64,000 nt of DNA from Himantopus leucocephalus (taxonomy: Eukaryota; Chordata; Aves; Charadriiformes; Recurvirostridae): the NCBI GenBank assembly GCA_003993805.1, contig RSEF01000013.1, positions 20,420,101-20,484,100 of the forward strand, read 5' to 3'. The notes beneath the pieces were generated by a model. The model saw nothing but the letters and a program-made list of their open reading frames with translations. It did no database searches and had not been told where the DNA came from. The first letter of the stretch is position 1, and each line of letters opens with the position of its first letter. Made by a program: the position numbers and the translations under genes. This document shows, in pieces, positions 12,601 to 22,700 of the stretch.

Positions 12601-12853
12601 AACGGCAGCGGGTCCAAGGCAAAGGCCAGCTCGGAGGCCCTGCGGGGAGAGAGGCCCGTTAACAGCAGTCCCTCCCTCCGTCCGCCCGCCCGCCCGCCCG
12701 CGCAGCCGCCGCCCGCCCCACCGCTCACCACTTCCCACTGTGCTGCAGCCCGCGCTCGCGGCTCCGCTCCGCCACGCTCAGCAGCTGCTTCTTGATCTCC
12801 CGCAGGTCCGAGAAGTCGCCGCTCCCCGGCCCCGGCCCCGCCGCCGCCGCCAT
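3964..12853 (-). CDS. CDC23: CDC23 (APC8), anaphase-promoting complex TPR subunit, complete, 16 coding exons
   Basis: CDC23/APC8 is a TPR scaffold subunit of the nuclear and cytoplasmic APC/C ubiquitin ligase, which drives the metaphase-anaphase transition and mitotic exit. Coding exons (5' to 3' on the minus strand): 12853-12729, 12639-12567, 11102-10965, 10704-10662, 10305-10200, 10103-9971, 8740-8563, 8473-8376, 8142-8061, 7471-7318, 7164-7045, 6705-6630, 6301-6240, 5300-5222, 5126-5007, 4134-3964. They total 1,758 nt, giving 585 residues plus stop, and every junction is GT-AG with phase preserved. The match to remembered vertebrate CDC23 is nearly continuous. Landmarks are [12 protein letters not shown] near residue 13, the TPR run [20 protein letters not shown] from residue 326, and the C-terminal [16 protein letters not shown] with TP/SP sites at 570, 576 and 584, a pattern typical of mitotic phosphorylation. 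The N-terminus ([12 protein letters not shown]) is about 11 residues shorter than I recall for human and differs in sequence, as usual for this end. The start is the only ATG upstream of the conserved block in that frame and sits in a CpG island. Confidence 0.97.
5007..5126 (-). CDS. CDC23: CDC23 coding exon 15
   Basis: Residues 490-529 ([20 protein letters not shown], then [20 protein letters not shown]), the last TPR. The acceptor is cctcgctgtag and the donor AACGAT|gtgagt, phase 0. Confidence 0.97.
5222..5300 (-). CDS. CDC23: CDC23 coding exon 14
   Basis: Residues 463-489 ([20 protein letters not shown], then DIYSCG). The acceptor is ccttttctag and the donor TGTGGG|gtaaga, phase 0. Confidence 0.96.
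5624..5673 (+). repeat. poly-C tract of about 50 bp with an N, CDC23 intron 13
   Basis: An uninterrupted C run is broken only by an N at 5663, so its true length is unknown. On the transcribed strand it is poly-G within the 939-bp intron between exons 13 and 14. Confidence 0.9.
6240..6301 (-). CDS. CDC23: CDC23 coding exon 13 (62 nt)
   Basis: Residues 443-462 plus two bases of Lys463 ([20 protein letters not shown]). The acceptor is ccttgacag and the donor GCAAA|gtgagt. Confidence 0.96.
6516..6539 (+). repeat. 12-bp perfect tandem duplication, CDC23 intron 12
   Basis: The unit GTATGCATCTGC occurs twice in succession. It is a small local duplication with no evident function. Confidence 0.8.
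6630..6705 (-). CDS. CDC23: CDC23 coding exon 12
   Basis: Residues 417-442 ([20 protein letters not shown], then VEAKK), the next TPR. The acceptor is cttttacag and the donor AAAAAG|gtaagt, phase 0. Confidence 0.97.
7045..7164 (-). CDS. CDC23: CDC23 coding exon 11
   Basis: Residues 377-416 plus two bases of Arg417 ([20 protein letters not shown], then [19 protein letters not shown]), a canonical TPR. The acceptor is tttgacag and the donor CTCAG|gtagag. Confidence 0.97.
7318..7471 (-). CDS. CDC23: CDC23 coding exon 10
   Basis: Residues 326-376 plus two bases of Arg377. Two consecutive canonical TPRs ([20 protein letters not shown], then [20 protein letters not shown]) form the C-terminal superhelix. 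The acceptor is ttgctttag and the donor TATAG|gtatca. Confidence 0.98.
8061..8142 (-). CDS. CDC23: CDC23 coding exon 9
   Basis: Residues 299-325 plus one base of Gly326 ([20 protein letters not shown], then VETCCVI). The acceptor is tttcactag and the donor AATTG|gtgaga. Confidence 0.96.
8376..8473 (-). CDS. CDC23: CDC23 coding exon 8
   Basis: Residues 266-298 ([20 protein letters not shown], then [12 protein letters not shown]), a TPR unit. The acceptor is tttcttcag and the donor AAGG|gtaagc, phase 0. The intron to exon 7 is 89 bp. Confidence 0.97.
8563..8740 (-). CDS. CDC23: CDC23 coding exon 7
   Basis: Residues 207-265 plus one base of Asp266 ([20 protein letters not shown] through [11 protein letters not shown]), near-invariant in vertebrates. 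The acceptor is ttcttgctag and the donor CGAG|gtcagt, a weaker donor than the others. Confidence 0.97.
9620..9660 (+). repeat. poly-A tract of 40 bp ending in an N, CDC23 intron 6
   Basis: Forty A residues (9620-9659) are followed by an N at 9660, so the length is uncertain. In the CDC23 pre-mRNA this is a U-tract. No retroelement body with an appropriate end is evident beside it. Confidence 0.9.
9971..10103 (-). CDS. CDC23: CDC23 coding exon 6
   Basis: Residues 162-206, TPR helices [20 protein letters not shown] through [16 protein letters not shown]. The acceptor is tctttacag and the donor GAGATG|gtaaaa, phase 0. Confidence 0.97.
10200..10305 (-). CDS. CDC23: CDC23 coding exon 5
   Basis: Residues 127-161 plus two bases of Leu162 ([20 protein letters not shown], then [12 protein letters not shown]). 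The acceptor is ccatgcag and the donor TATCT|gtaagt. Confidence 0.95.
10662..10704 (-). CDS. CDC23: CDC23 coding exon 4 (43 nt)
   Basis: Residues 113-126 plus the first base of Gly127. It encodes the acidic/basic linker [14 protein letters not shown]. The acceptor is tttttcacag and the donor TTTGG|gtaagt. This small exon is supported by exact phase agreement with both neighbours. Confidence 0.93.
10965..11102 (-). CDS. CDC23: CDC23 coding exon 3
   Basis: Residues 67-112, containing the first recognisable TPR ([20 protein letters not shown]) and the block [12 protein letters not shown]. The acceptor is ccctgcag and the donor CTG|gtaagg, phase 0. Confidence 0.96.
11430..11957 (-). mobile_element. 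CR1 LINE fragment, 3' end, in CDC23 intron 2
   Basis: The left end reads AATCATCGAATGGTTTAGGT, the antisense of the CR1 3' terminus. It continues with the hallmark CR1 3' sequence in reverse orientation (GGAAGAGACC, GGGCAGGGACACCTCCCACC, and the block around the Phe/Leu-rich 3' region). The element is therefore on the minus strand, sense to CDC23. It is 5'-truncated at about 0.5 kb and closely resembles the copy at 42.2-43.0 kb. Confidence 0.9.
12567..12639 (-). CDS. CDC23: CDC23 coding exon 2
   Basis: Residues 42-66 ([20 protein letters not shown] and onward), the conserved linker with a proline stretch. The acceptor ends ccccgcag and the donor is GAG|gtacag, phase 0. The exon lies inside the CpG island. 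Confidence 0.95.
12729..12853 (-). CDS. CDC23: CDC23 coding exon 1
   Basis: Residues 1-41 plus two bases of Trp42. It encodes an Ala/Gly/Pro-rich leader followed by the conserved N-terminal helix [12 protein letters not shown]. The donor is AAGTG|gtgagc. Intron 1 is only 89 bp. Confidence 0.95.
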
Positions 12854-13270
12854 CCCGCCGCCGCGCCGCCCGGCCAATCGCAGCCCCGCACACTGAGCAC
12901 CCCCCGTCTCTAGATGCGGCCTTCTCCTTGGGCGAGCTCGAGCAGCCTCGCTCCCAATCAAAGGAGGCGCGCTGAAGCCTTGGCGTCTGATTGGCCAGTT
13001 GTGCGGCGACGCGTGCTCCGCCCCGGCCGCGGCGCCGGGGTCCGCGGGATCGGCCCGGCCCGCCCGGGGGGCGCCAGGCCCGGAGGCGCCGCTGCGGCCC
13101 GGTGCTGCTGGGGCCGCCCTGTCCCGGGGCTGCGGCCCGAGGAGTGGGGAGCGGGCCCGGGGCCCTGCCCGCGGAGCGGCCGCTGCTGGCGCTCCCCGCC
13201 CCCCCGCGCTCAGCCTGGGCGCCGGGGCCGCGCTGCGCGGCGTCTCCTTCGGGAGCGGGGGGGAGCTGCA

Positions 13271-16200
13271 GAAAAACGAGGCGCTTTGGGGAAGACTAAA
13301 TATGAGGGTTCCAAGTGCTCCTCTGCTTTCTGGAGGTGTGGGGCTGTTCATCTCAGTGCCGTCCTTCCCTCCCCTTTGAGTTTTGCCATTTTTTATTGAG
13401 TAGTTTGTACCTGCTTTTTGCACGTTTCTGAACGTTAACTGTTTGGGCTTTGCGCCTTTCCACTAAGGTAGATAATTCTCTTTCTTTAACAGACGTCTAC
13501 GGTGAGGTGCAGAAGCTAGTGTTTTTTGAGGCTACAGAGTGAGGAGAAACAAGGACTAGAGAAATCTAGAAGAAAGGCCTTTCAGAGAAGCCTGAGAAAG
13601 GGTTAGTACCATAAGACTTTTTCGAGGGCCTTCCCCTGTTTAGCAGCAACTGAAAATCTCATTCACTGTTAACTTAGTGTTTAATTTATTTTGAATTTTC
13701 CCTCTCCTTTATGTAAGTGGAATTTATCTGGTTTGAGTCTTGGACTGGCAGTGCCTGCTGTTGGGTGAAAGGTGGGGACACAAGTCTAGTAACACTGCAG
13801 CGACATAATCATTCTGACATCAAGAAACGCCAGTCGTTCTTGTTTCTAGTTGATTAGTTCCTAGCCCATAGCAGAAATGCTTGTTACGTAGCGTCTGTGT
13901 GCTGCCTTGCCCACAGGTTCTAGTGGGTTCTAGTCTTCAAGGCCACCTGATTGCTTCTTAATGGGGTATTTCCATTTGTCTTTGTGTTGATAACACCTCC
14001 TAACTTTCTATCACTAGAAAATTTTCACTCACGGCCTGCTCCTTCCTGTGCTAAAAATCATCATGTAAAGACATTAAGTAGAACCAATCCTAATACTGGT
14101 TTCTCAAGCCTGTACTTTTAACCCAGTATTTTCATCTTCATTTCAGCCTCTTTTATTTTTCTATTGCATTTTTCCTGTGGCGCTCTGGGAATTACACTAG
14201 AATGTAATTTAACTTTGTATCTTTTTTATGGTGTTTGGTTCTAACAGTACAGAAATTAAAATGTTTGTTTTGGGATCCGCAAAAAAACCCAAAATTTGCT
14301 CCACAACTTTTTAAGCTTTTCCAGAAAGGTAATAATAAACCTTTGTGATATTCCAGTATCAGAATGTCAGCTTTCACTCTGTCTCTTTTAAAAGAGAAAT
14401 TAAGAAAGAATATTGTGAAAATTCATTTTGCATGTCATTTGCAGATTACACTTTTCTTTATTTATTTCTGACGGTAAGGGCAGTATGTTCTCTGTATCAG
14501 GGAAGTGTCCTTCATAATCACTGCTTTTATTACAGCAGTGACTTGAATCAGAGGACCTAGTGTCTGAATTGGCCACAAGTTCACTGGTAATGAAAGGGGT
14601 GTAATTGATTAGCATGATGTCACTATACTTGATTCATTATTATCATAATGAAAGATTTTTCTTTTTTTTTTTTTTTCGGTGAGCCACTGAATGTCACTAT
14701 TCCTGAATCCAGTTTAGATTCTAAGGCTGCCACCAGCCTCAGTTTGTTGGTGATTACCATAACAATTTCCAGGTTGTGACTCTGTTGATCTGGAACCATT
14801 AATCTGGAGCAGCCTGCTGAAGTCAAGGTTGTCAAGACGAGCAAGGCGCGTGGGGTAATGTGATGGTGTCACTGAGCAAAGGGCCTGGGATGACAGGACA
14901 GGAAGGGATCGCAACAAAATGCGGCTTAAGTGAGGTCACCTCCAGCACTTGCATGTCAGCAAGGAAGTGCCTAAAAGGCAACGTTATAGGGAAATAAACC
15001 CTTTCCAGGAACTCAACATGCTGGGGTGCTTCTCTAAAGTGCCAGTGCACCAATGTACAAGTTGTTCTACAAAGGCTGACAGAAATAGGAATAGCCCAGT
15101 TTATTGTTTATGTGGGAAATGATGAGTTATTTATGGTCTTTCTTGGTCTTTCAAAGTCTGATTTTAATATTGTATGTTTTTTTCCCTCTCTTAATTTTAG
15201 CCAAGTATGTTGCCAGTTTGGTTGTAATACAAAAAGTACTTCTGTTACTCTGCCAGCCTCGATATCCAAGATGTAAATAAAAACTTCTTTGTTATTCTTG
15301 TTATTACAAAGATGGGTCTAGTCAGCACAAAATGCCTGACTCATTTCTCACTCCCTCTCTCCTTGCCCTGCCCCAAAACACAGATGAAAAGAGGCTCAGA
15401 TTTTTTCTTTCTGAAGATAAATTTTTTGTTGTCCTTACAGTCCCTTTTGTGTTCTTCGTATCTGGGGATCAGCTGTTCGAGTGGGCTGTTCTGTACTCCT
15501 AAGTTTTGTATTTGATATTTGTGTGATAATTACATTGTTGTGGTTTTGGTTTTTTTTTTTATTATTATTATTTTTTGTGTGTGTGAGGTCTGTGAAGTGA
15601 TTTTATCAGTCTGTTTATCTTCAGTTTTGGGCCCACTGGGTATTGCATGCTGTTTTCCTGGCTGGAAGCTGTGACAATATGTGTGAGGTGCTCTAAGAGA
15701 TTTCAATAACAAATATGGCTCTTCTAGAAGAGCAGCAGCTCTGACAGGTGAGACACACTGAGCTGTTTGGTGAGAAAACGAGTTTGTTTGGCACCCAGCC
15801 AGATGGGTTTGGGTGTGTGAAAAGCTGTTGAGCAGGAGTTCGCCAGCTGCGAAGTTGTTACTTGTGGTCCCAACTATTCGGCAGAAGGTGGCGCTTTGGG
15901 CTCTTTCTTGAAGCAGCAAGAAAAGGATGAAAGGGCACTTAATGATGGCTAAGAGTTCAGTAATTCAATTGCTCAAGACTTGCTTCATGATGAGAACTCA
16001 TAATTCTTCCTGTCATTCCATTGTGTAATAGATGCGTCTTTTAAGTGACACCCAGGGCTGGCTTTTAGAGCAGGGGACTAATTAAATCCTCTGTGCATGA
16101 AAACTAATAATATCCTAGGGAGATACACATTAACTTAGCCGTACTAACAGGGTGCTGTTGGAAGGGCAGGAGCCTGTTCGCCCTTGTCATTGCGCAGCTG

Positions 16201-19200
16201 CCTGGAGGGGAGTGTCTCACAGAAACGTGGTCACAAAAACAATGAAGGTCAGTGGCGGGGGGGATTATGTCCGTCATACAAGTGGGTTGTGTAGAATAGT
16301 TACTTTAACAGGATTATTTTTTTCCCTGAAAGTTAAAATCTCCAAATATGCAGCTGATGCTCAATGAAATCCAATGCAAGTGGCCCTCACCACGTCATGA
16401 GTCTTGCCGATATGGGGAATTTAATCTGTTGACAGTTGGAGAAAAGCCAGACTTCTGCATTATCTGAATTCAACTTCTTTATTATGATGCTATCAAACTG
16501 CGCTTTTAAACTTGCTTAAATATCAGCTATGATTACAGGTTCTTGTATAATTTTATACTGAGAAATTAGATGTTCTAAGAACTTCTTTTCTACAATTGGT
16601 TGTATTCTCTATTTAGCACGTTAATGCTTTTGCTTGTTCTGCATTCTGCCAGGACATCATTAAGGTTAGCACTTGGAAACCATGTGACCCTCAGATGTGA
16701 GGGAAACCATTTATACTTGATTTACATCAAGACTGAAGAATAAATTGTCACAAACTGTGGATAGTTTCAAAAGACGCGAGATTGCCTGTCAGAAGTGAAA
16801 AAGGTTACCCAGAAATTTGTATCAGCTCTGTGACACAGTTACTGGGTTCCTGAGTGTAGAATTACTTTTATTTGTTTAGGGGGACTCCTGTCAAACTTCT
16901 AATCCCATGGAGACAAGCTTTTTCTTTCCTATGTCTTTTATATTTCTTCTTTCTAATAGTGTTCTTACTTCCAGAAATGAGAGCTGTATTTCTGTCTGGA
17001 CGTGTGTGCTATGTTAGACCTCTTTAAGTGACCTTTGGGTAAAAAATAAATAAATAAATAAAATATAGTATGAATCCTCTTAAACTGACTATCCTAGAAT
17101 TGGGTTTTGGATACCCAAATTGTACTATTTCAAGTGAAATTTGAGGGTAACTTCTTTAGAACTATAAACTTTGGAATACACGCATATACGTATATAAATA
17201 TTCTGTTCATGTAGCAGTCAAGATGTTTCTCATTCTTCAAGACCAGGACATAGGTTACCAGGTGATACCATTTAAAAAACTGCCACTAACACTGATGGAA
17301 GATCTTTGAAAAATCTCTGCCTCTTGAAAAATTGTACCTCAGAAGGTCTTAGTGTGACAATAGCATGTTTGTAGAGAAATTTTTTTCTCTACTAAAAAAC
17401 GAGAACTTGGTAGGTACTTGCCGTATTTCTGTAACTGTTTTAAGCAGAGTTCAGAAAGTTTGTTTGATCTGACCATCTAGGATGTATTCTAAACAGCTTG
17501 TTCAATGAACTCTTTAAACTGGCTCGTCCTCATGTGGTTCCTCTGTGAGATGGCACAAATAGGTACAATCTGTAGATGCTATAAATACAGTATTAATGTG
17601 TAGATTCTTGCAAGAATCAGCTAGTCAGAGCAATAAATTGATGTGTGTATGTAGCTTCGTTAGAAAGTGACTGAAATATCTATTTATATTCTGACTTTCA
17701 CTCTTGGCATTTGTAAAAGGTTCTTCATTGCAGATACACTCCTGGCTTCTAGAGCAGATGTATGTAACCTTTGCTGTTAGTGGGAGGCCTTTTATTGTGA
17801 TTTAACTGTAGCCAGATTATCGGTACAACTTGTAGCAGTTACAAAACTGCCAAATACTTATCCCAAAACTGTATTTGATCTTTTCTTTCTGTTTTTTCTA
17901 AATTGCAAGACTTAAGCCCACAGGTGGATAGGCAACCAAACATTTACTCCGTTATAATGTTGGGTTTTTTCCCCCTAGTCAAAGAAGGAGTAAGATGGGA
18001 ATATCTAAGACCAAAGTAAGTTCACTGGGAATAAAACTTGCCCCCTTTTTCTTTTTTTTTTTGGGACCCAGCCTTACTGGGCGTGTAGTGCAACTTAAGA
18101 AGCAGAAGTGTTTTAACTTCTGTGTATCAAAGGCAAAGCCATTGCCAAATAAAACTGTAGTTCAGTTCCAAAATGATCATGTAATCACACAGCTGATAAC
18201 AATCAGCCCTCTTGCTTGTTCTTGTTGTTAAGGAGATCAAAGATGCAATAGGTGTATGTTAGAATAGGTAATCTGCTTTTCTGCAGAAGTGTGTAAAATG
18301 GATGTATAAAAAAGATCTCACTTTAGAGGTCAGGTACCACACAGGTGGAGCATCAGCTCTGCTAACAAAACGGCATCGATTCTCTGAGCTTCTCTGATCT
18401 GTGCTAAATTATCTGTCTGTGTTTTTAGGGACTTTGATATAACTTCAGTATGCTCTAGCTTCATGGCTTTGTTCTTAGTCTACTAGTATTGTAGAATTTA
18501 GTGGAGAGAAATCCTAGAACAAAATAGGGAACATTTGGGAAAAACAAGAGTACATATCATATGAGAACGAGGGGCTCTTAAACCTATTACTAATAGAGGA
18601 CATTGCTAAACTGAGGGATAATTATTTGCAAGCAAGCAGGAAGAGAGAATATACATCCAAGAATCATTAAATAATTTGTTGAAGATACCTTTGTCCCAAA
18701 TATGTTAGGTTTTTAAAAAATAAATGTTGAAATATTAGAAAAAAAATCTAATGCTGTGATAATTTTTAAGGGCAAGTAGGAGAGCTTCCCTAGCTGACAG
18801 CTGTCTCAGGCTTGCAATAGTTAACAGATAAAGAAAATCAATTGTAGGATCCCTGCATTATAATTCAATGCTTTAATTATGTTTTTTTTGGACCACAGCT
18901 GTTATCAAGCTGTTTCATTCTTTGAGATTACAGATTTAGTCAACAGAATCATCTTTAGAGAAGTAATATGCTTAGAATTTTGCAAGGTGTTTGAATTCAG
19001 GATTTTGTACACATTGAACAACATTTAATTTAACCACCTTTCTTTAGCCACCTCCTGTGGTTAAAGAAAACCCAGTTGTTCAGACCTGTTTCATAGCTGT
19101 TGAAGGGCATCGGTTATTCAAGAGGATGGTTTAGAGTGCATCTTTGCCAGGTTTAGCAGCCTAACCTACGTGGTTTAGCACCGTTTTTATTGGCAGTACG

Positions 19201-19610
19201 AGATAAGCCAACGATGCATCATCGGCCAGCCTGTGAGTGCCGAGGATGGGGCGATCGGACGGGCACCTGGCTCGCTTGGTAAGCTGAGCCCATTCAGATG
19301 CGGTGTTTTAACATGGCCAAATGTGAAGCTGCACGGCTGGGTACGGGTGGCCCATGCCTGTGAAATGGCAAGGTATTCTGGAAGGAAGTGGCACTGAGAA
19401 GGATTTGGGAGGTATGCACAGAAGTGGAAGTGAGTTTCTTTCCCGAGGCTGTAGCAAAACCAGGTCACATCACCATTGGCATGTTTAACCAGAAGTAAAG
19501 AGCATGGAAGCAATTTTACTTCTGTCCAAAATCAGGACATTGTCTCAAAACCTGGGACACAATCTCTGTTCTGACAACGTTAACATTTAAGCTCCGTGTT
19601 CTCTTTGCAT
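13271..19610. other. intergenic DNA upstream of CDC23
   Basis: No conserved exon, RNA gene or intact mobile element is recognised. Composition is AT-rich with chance frames under 130 codons. A short TAAA microsatellite lies at 17047-17062. Confidence 0.6.
17041..17064 (+). repeat. (TAAA)n microsatellite
   Basis: TAAA occurs in four perfect copies (17047-17062), preceded by an A run. Confidence 0.85.
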
Positions 19611-19611
19611 A

Positions 19612-19720
19612 GAATTGTAGTAATTTACATTGGAGGGGATTTTTGGTCATCAGGTCTAACCCCCTGCAGAAAGTATGACCAGCTGTAAAGCAAGATCCAA
19701 CTTCAAATTTATCTGTGTGC
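19612..19720 (-). mobile_element. old CR1-like fragment, 3' end, antisense on plus
   Basis: AGAATTGTAGTAATTTACAT followed by a degenerate version of the CR1 3' motif (GGAGGGGATTTTTGGTCATC, TCTAACCCCCTGCA). Divergence is high, so this is an old relic, inferred by resemblance to the other copies. Confidence 0.55.
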
Positions 19721-22700
19721 CTTCTTCATTTAACAAGGTGTGATTTTATTTTTTTTTTTAATTATTATTTTCCCCTCTTCCCTGTCCCACCCCCCACCCC
19801 CAACTCACTGGGATGCAGAAATGCAGCATGGAGCCTCTCTGGCAAGAGTGGGTCTGCCCTGGCGTGGGCGAGAACTTATCAATAGTCAGTGCAGAAAGAG
19901 GAAACTCCAGCCTGTCTCCAGTTCCTCTGCATAGTGCTGCTGGTTCTGGTATAGTTGTGTTGGGATGGTACAGTACTGGAGAAAAGGGGCAGAGCCGTTT
20001 TTGGGATGTGAGAGGGAAGACTGACAAGGAGAGGAAGGCTGGCGGGGAATTGGGAGGACATACGAGACGGCTGATGAGAGCAACACTAGCAGATAGGATG
20101 GGATCTCTTGGATCTCAGTAGATGGCCCCTGCGAGGGAGGGAGCACCAGAGCGAAGACGCCAGAGCTGTAGGGGAGAGCGTATGCCAGTGCTGCCAATTC
20201 AGCTGTCTCGATTTTAGCAGCAGGTGGGCTTTGGCTACACTTGTCCTGGTTAGATACTTGTAGAGTATTTCTGATTTCAATAACCTCTTTGCAGTCCTCC
20301 TCGCCATGCCAACTTTTTCTTCAGAATGGATGTTAAAATGGAGATGGGGAGAGGTACAGAAATGTTTAAACAACTCAAAAATTTTACAGAATGCTCTTAG
20401 ACAGCAGCACTAGAGGGACCTAAGCAGTGGGGACAGGGACTCTGCGAGGGGTGGAGAGCGGTAGGATGTAGGGAGTGGGCGTTTGATGTGTGTGGAAAAC
20501 AGCTGCCGTCATCTGTCGTCCTTCTTTGGAGCGCTGTGGGGTTTTCAGTAAGGTCGGTATGAAGCAGTGAGCGTGTTGGAACAGGCGACTCTACTGGGTA
20601 TATCTGCTGTTGGGAAGTTCTCTGTGTAGGATTTCCTGCACTCGGACAAACAGTTGTCAGAACCGGGTAGCAGAGACTGGGCTATGGGGACCACTGACCT
20701 GGCGGCTTTGGTGGCCTTGGTGACATTTACGTGTTTGGCTTTTCTGACACAAACTCTTTTCATACTGGTTCTGGCCTGGTTATTACAGCAGTGAAAGTGA
20801 CAATCTGACACTGGTCCCGGGAGTTCTGGAGGTGATTACTGGCAGAGTCATTAACAATTGTTTCGGGTAGTGTAAATCTTTTAAGTCCAAGACAGGTCTG
20901 TGAGTGGACAAAGTGAATAAACATGAAAAGAATGCAAACCCACAGGAGGAGGAAGAATTGTTTAGAAGAAACTGGAGGCCTGACAAGTGATATGAAATTA
21001 AGAATGTTAGGAAAAAAGCAGAACAAAGCTTCCTAGTGAGGTGCGTTAGTGTGGACAGTGGTCTCGTTGGGGCAAAAATAGGCACTGTGTGCTGTGAAAT
21101 GACACTTGAAATGCACTGAAAAAAGGGGTGTTAGGGTCTGCAATCTTTGGGCAGAATGGAAGGGGTGGCTTTTAATATGATTTTTCCATCTTCAATTTGT
21201 GATGTTTTTTCCCCCCATTATTTCTTCATGTGTATACCAGTTGTTAATCCTGTAAATCATACATGCTGCATAACAAAAAGAGGGAGCCATTTATTAATTA
21301 TGGGGAATTCACTGCAGGGTGTCTTGTGTGACAAAGTTGCATTATAGTGCACAGCCGTGGCACTGATGAGTACAATCTAAAACGTCTGATGTGCAGAGAG
21401 CGTGTTAACATGAGTAATGGAGCACAGAATATGATCTTTTTTCCCGGCTGTTTGATGCAGTGCTATCTACCCTTTGCCCTGAGGCAACAGACAGTGATAG
21501 AATACACTGCAGGGAAAGTTTGTAACTGCCCTGATTGAAAACAGACGTGTCTCCATTACAGACACGATAGAATGATATCATTCACTGCAACAGTTGTTTA
21601 CTCTTTTTCATCAGAATTTAAATGACAGGTACAGCGCAGATAGTCCTGGAAAGCACGTAGTCCTTGTCCACAGAATTATAGTGTGCGTAGCAGGGCAGCA
21701 AGCTTTCAAACCTCAGTTGTATGTCTGTGTTTTGTGTTACAGGGATTAGTTTCATGTCCAAGAGGAGAACTTGGGGCTGTGATAGCCAATGGATTTCATG
21801 TGGCTGGGGTAAGATCTGCTCTGCCCCCTTGAGACACTTCCACTGGTGGTAGACTGAGCAGCTGCATTTCATATTGCACAAGAGGAGTTGTGGGCGCGTG
21901 CTCTTTTCTGCTTGTCTGCTCTGCAAGGACACCATGAGGGGCAGCACTTCCTTAAACTGTCATTGGGCAAAAATCTTGAAATCTTAAAGATGTCTGAACA
22001 CCTTTAGCTTCCTTTGCCGTGTTGCTCAGACTGCAGTTTCCAGATCCTCCTCCTCCTCCAGGCTGCTTTATCCTAATGCCTCGGTTGTGCTGGTGGTAGC
22101 AATTATGCAGTTATAGAATCAGCTGATTGGGAAACTGATCTGACTTTAAACAAATTTTGGGTGAAAGAGTGCTTCAGGTTTCAGCTGAGTCGCCTTGTTC
22201 AGCTTGTGGGGAGACCGCAGGACTGCTCGCTTGGATGGCAAAAAGGCTACAAGAGTGTATGGGAAGGATGGGACTGTCCTTTGCTGCAGCACTGTGGGCT
22301 TAGTTTGCGTTCAGGTGGTTTGGGATCCATGTGTTCCACCTGCTGGTGAGAAGGCAGTGCTAGTTGCGAAGAGCGTTTTGTAGTGTGGACCTCTCTGTGC
22401 TGGGGGCTTATGGACTAGAAGAGGTACCAGATGGCAATCGAGGTGAAACAGCTCCCTGCTGGAGCTGACCCAGTGGTTTGATAGGGAAAACTGTATTTTT
22501 CCTCTGTATTATAGCACCTCCACTGGTGTTATAATGCTGGATTGCTATGGACATTTTGAGCACCTGGTCCAAACATCACTAAGGCCTGGTTTTGTTAAGG
22601 TTAGTCGTTTTATGATTAATGTATTTCATGTTTAAGTTAGTCCCTCTACTAATAAGAATTTCTTGGTGTTGCTGGAACCGTGCAGGACTTTGCACATAGC

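Larger units (their letters stand above)
12460..13270. promoter_or_regulatory. CDC23: CpG-island promoter of CDC23
   Basis: A dense CpG-rich block spans CDC23 exons 1-2 and the upstream region. CCAAT boxes lie at 12874-12878 (plus), 12954-12958 (plus) and 12991-12995 (ATTGG on plus, hence CCAAT in the CDC23 orientation, about 140 bp upstream of the ATG). CCAAT boxes of this kind bind NF-Y in many cell-cycle promoters. I see no TATA box near the start, and no start site can be placed exactly. Confidence 0.8.

Noticed and set aside
12725..13423. 232-codon minus frame extending upstream of the CDC23 ATG
   Set aside because: Only the last 42 codons match CDC23. The upstream part is GC-rich promoter sequence without conservation, so the start was set at 12853.
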